Below, piece by piece: positions 33,094 to 35,098 of a stretch of DNA of 35,098 nt. The notes under the pieces are model-generated. The model had not been told where the DNA came from, did not search any database, and was given only the letters and a program-made list of their open reading frames with translations. The stretch spans positions 1 to 35,098 of the forward strand of contig KZ992526.1 in the NCBI GenBank assembly GCA_003614735.1, written 5' to 3'. The position numbers and the translations under genes are program-made. Numbering within the stretch: the first letter of the stretch is position 1; each line of letters begins with the position of its first letter. Source of the stretch: Thamnocephalis sphaerospora. Its lineage: Eukaryota; Zoopagomycota; Zoopagomycetes; Zoopagales; Sigmoideomycetaceae.

Positions 33094-34643
33094 GATGTGC
33101 GTCGTGATTGTAAACGTTATGCGTATCTGGAAGAGCACGGAACTGAGAAGATAAAGGCGGAGTGGTCGTCTATAGCGGGATGCAAGGCGTGAAGGCGTAG
33201 ATTTAGGCAAACTGTATGCTTGATGAACTTATCAGCCGTTGACTGCGGGTTTTTTTATAGCTATGGTGCGGCGAGATGTCGAGGAGAACGGCCCACGTGG
33301 ATCAGTTTCAGTTTTCTAAAATCGTAAACACCACGCTTATCTGCGGATAGCCACGTGTTACAAGCAACGCATAAGGTCAAGGAGTGTGTCAGCTGCAAAC
33401 GCTCCGGGCAACCTGCTACCATACATGGTGCATCTGATGCTGCATTGTTTTATCCAAGTACCGTGGCGCACGGCCCTGGTGGTGTGGTCAAAACGTGAGC
33501 AGATGCGCTGGCTGCTGAGCGCGCGCTTCATTGAATGGAACACGTGGATGGCAGTGTAGCGCACCAGCAAATGCCAGGCTATTGGGCGAAATGACGGCGC
33601 CCACAGTTAAAGCGCCGGTATTGACGTCCAGAGAAACAATCTGGCTAACCAGCTGGTGTTTTATGTGAGTGAATGCAGTGCGTACGGCATTCGGCGGAAG
33701 CGAGAGATGCTGAAACTCCCTGGCCGATCATGGACATCGCTTTGTGCCGCTCGGACGGAACCAGCGCTTGCATTGACCGCGCGTGCAAATTTACCGTTTA
33801 TGAGTGCAGCATGCCATTACGTACAACGACAGTAAGCAAACTTGATTGTAGAATAGCACGGAGGCTGTTACGACAACTGATGGCTTTGTGTCTGACGAAT
33901 ATGCTTTATTTTATGCATTCCGACATTGTTTGGTCGCATATCTTATGCGCTAAAACGACCAGCCCGCGTACTCGACAGTCCTCGGTGGTCAAACAGCACC
34001 CCACTCGCTGCTCAGCTGTTTTGTCATTCAATCATCCGTGTACGCTGATCGGACTTTCCAACAAGGGCTTACTTTGGTCGACGCGCATACGCGATCACCC
34101 CAAACAATCCAGCAGCAGACTTAACCTTTGTAAAAGAATAGTACCCACGGTATTGTCGGGCGTGGGCCCATTTATTGGCAAGGCATAGCATGGCATCTGC
34201 GCTAACATTGATTCACATCTGCCGGTGAGATTGCAGTCAAAAGTATAATCATTTGGAAGGCATTTGCGCAGTATGAGAATACGGGCGCCAGATTAGCGAG
34301 AATATTGCAAAATGCAGAGACATGATGCAAGATAGAGAGTCGAGGCAAGGGCAACGCGTGCCATTTACTTGTCCAGCGCGTGGCTTTGTAAACCAAATAG
34401 CTATATGGCCGAACGCACACTACTGATACGCCAGCGACATGCAATAGTGTAAAACTGTACATAAGCGCAGTTGACGTGGGCAGTCTTATCCATACGGCGC
34501 TTTGTCAAGTACTTGCTTGCTTTTATCGGCGTATATTTCCAGTGTAATCAACCACCACATATGTATCGCTCCTGTAAAGCGTGGCGGTGGCCAAAGATAC
34601 TTGCTCGGAATCCTTGCGTATACACAAAGCTGCGTGGTTCCTG
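33094..34643. other. 1.55 kb with no firm gene
   Basis: The first 170 bases hold the promoter of the kin-like gene. Beyond it, open frames exist on both strands (for example plus-strand 33378-33550 and 33673-34188, minus-strand 33570-33358), but they overlap, lack recognised motifs and have no convincing splice structure. The composition is more A/T-rich than in the surrounding genes. Confidence 0.45.
33251..33260 (-). promoter_or_regulatory. TATA box of the secreted kinase-like gene
   Basis: Minus-strand CTATAAAAAA lies about 160 bp upstream of the ATG at 33093. It is the best TATA consensus in the window; function inferred from sequence and position. Confidence 0.55.
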
Positions 34644-35098
34644 TCACGTCGTCCTCTTTGCCGTATTTTTCCACAGAGTCTCGCGCAGGTAAAGGTCACT
34701 CAGCCTCCAGCAGGCAAGATGCACACGGCGCACTCTTGCGCCATCACTCAGGTCCCACAGCAACTGTGCGCGGTCTCGCTCTACTGCAAGTAGGTTACGA
34801 GGTGCAATAGGCAACATCTTCCAAACCTTCATCCTACGCAACCACTGGTCTTTTAGCGATACGCTTGCAGCATCGACCGTCTCGACTAAAATTACGCTTG
34901 GCTGTGACGCAAGACTCGGCTCGTTGCGGAATCCTGGCCATAAAATGAACCTACGGTCGTCGACACGTAATTTTTTTTAATTGGAAGAATTTGACCATAT
35001 CTGAACTGTGCGGAAACCCTTTGCGACCATGTAGAAGATCATTCGGGACTCTGTCAGGGAGAAAACCGTACCGGGAGGTAAACCACTTGGGGAAAAAC
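34644..35098 (-). CDS. 3' part of an unrecognised gene, cut by the window edge
   Basis: A minus-strand open stretch enters at the right edge and ends at the TGA 34646-34644. Near the edge it reads GFLPDRVPNDLLHGRKGFPH, later FILWPGFRNEPSLASQPSVI, VETVDAASVSLKDQWLRRMK, LPIAPRNLLAVERDRAQLLW and SDLYLRETLWKN. Composition is that of a soluble globular protein with many Arg/Leu/Trp. I know no family with these motifs. The two open parts lie in different frames that meet at a run of eight T (34971-34978); a one-base length difference there, real or a sequencing artefact, explains the shift. A short intron seems less likely, because no splice signals fit. Confidence 0.5.

Noticed and set aside
1-35098. 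Transposons, retrovirus-like or Polinton-like elements, tRNA or CRISPR arrays
   Set aside because: No transposase, polymerase, capsid or integrase motifs, no terminal repeats, and no tRNA-like or spacer-repeat pattern was seen by eye.

Overview
The window is nuclear DNA of a fungus, probably an early-diverging lineage (Zoopagomycota-like is my best guess, from gene content and style only). It is compact and intron-rich. Most introns are 50-90 nt, start GT, end AG, and carry a CTAAC-type branch site shortly before the acceptor. Genes are closely packed on both strands. For seven genes (ABCC transporter, PRP28, CLYBL, PTC1, RPS20, DUF726 protein, secreted kinase-like protein) the splice junctions I placed by eye give exon sums divisible by three and restore family motifs, so those models are firm.

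Layout. 1-1108 (+): 3' part of AFG1/LACE1 mitochondrial ATPase. 1209-4423 (+): MLH3 mismatch-repair protein. 4809-9659 (+): a 1539-residue protein of unknown family with acidic and Pro-rich tandem repeats. 9660-11743: no firm gene. 11744-13090 (+): cAMP-receptor-like seven-helix GPCR. 13267-18665 (-): full ABCC/MRP transporter, 17 exons. 19021-19606 (-): small Cys-rich unknown protein, head to head with 19659-22884 (+): PRP28/DDX23 spliceosomal helicase, 15 exons. 23020-25053 (-): mitochondrial citrate-lyase-beta-like protein, 13 exons. 26206-27767 (+): PTC1-type PP2C phosphatase. 28165-28639 (-): ribosomal protein S20 (uS10). 29021-31274 (+): DUF726/TMCO4 membrane protein with a lipase-type GxSxG. 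31744-33093 (-): secreted kinase-fold protein lacking catalytic residues. 33094-34643: no firm gene. 34644-35098 (-): 3' end of an unrecognised gene cut by the window edge.

Most genes are housekeeping functions (mitochondrial quality control, meiotic/mismatch repair, splicing, translation, phosphatase signalling), so no operon-like pathway is expected. Three parts stand out: the secreted pseudokinase, the repeat-rich 1539-residue protein, and the convergent pair of a cAMP-receptor-like GPCR with an ABCC transporter that lacks TMD0. At least two, probably three, introns use GC-AG borders. I saw no tRNA, rRNA, CRISPR array or recognisable transposon, retrovirus-like or Polinton-like element.
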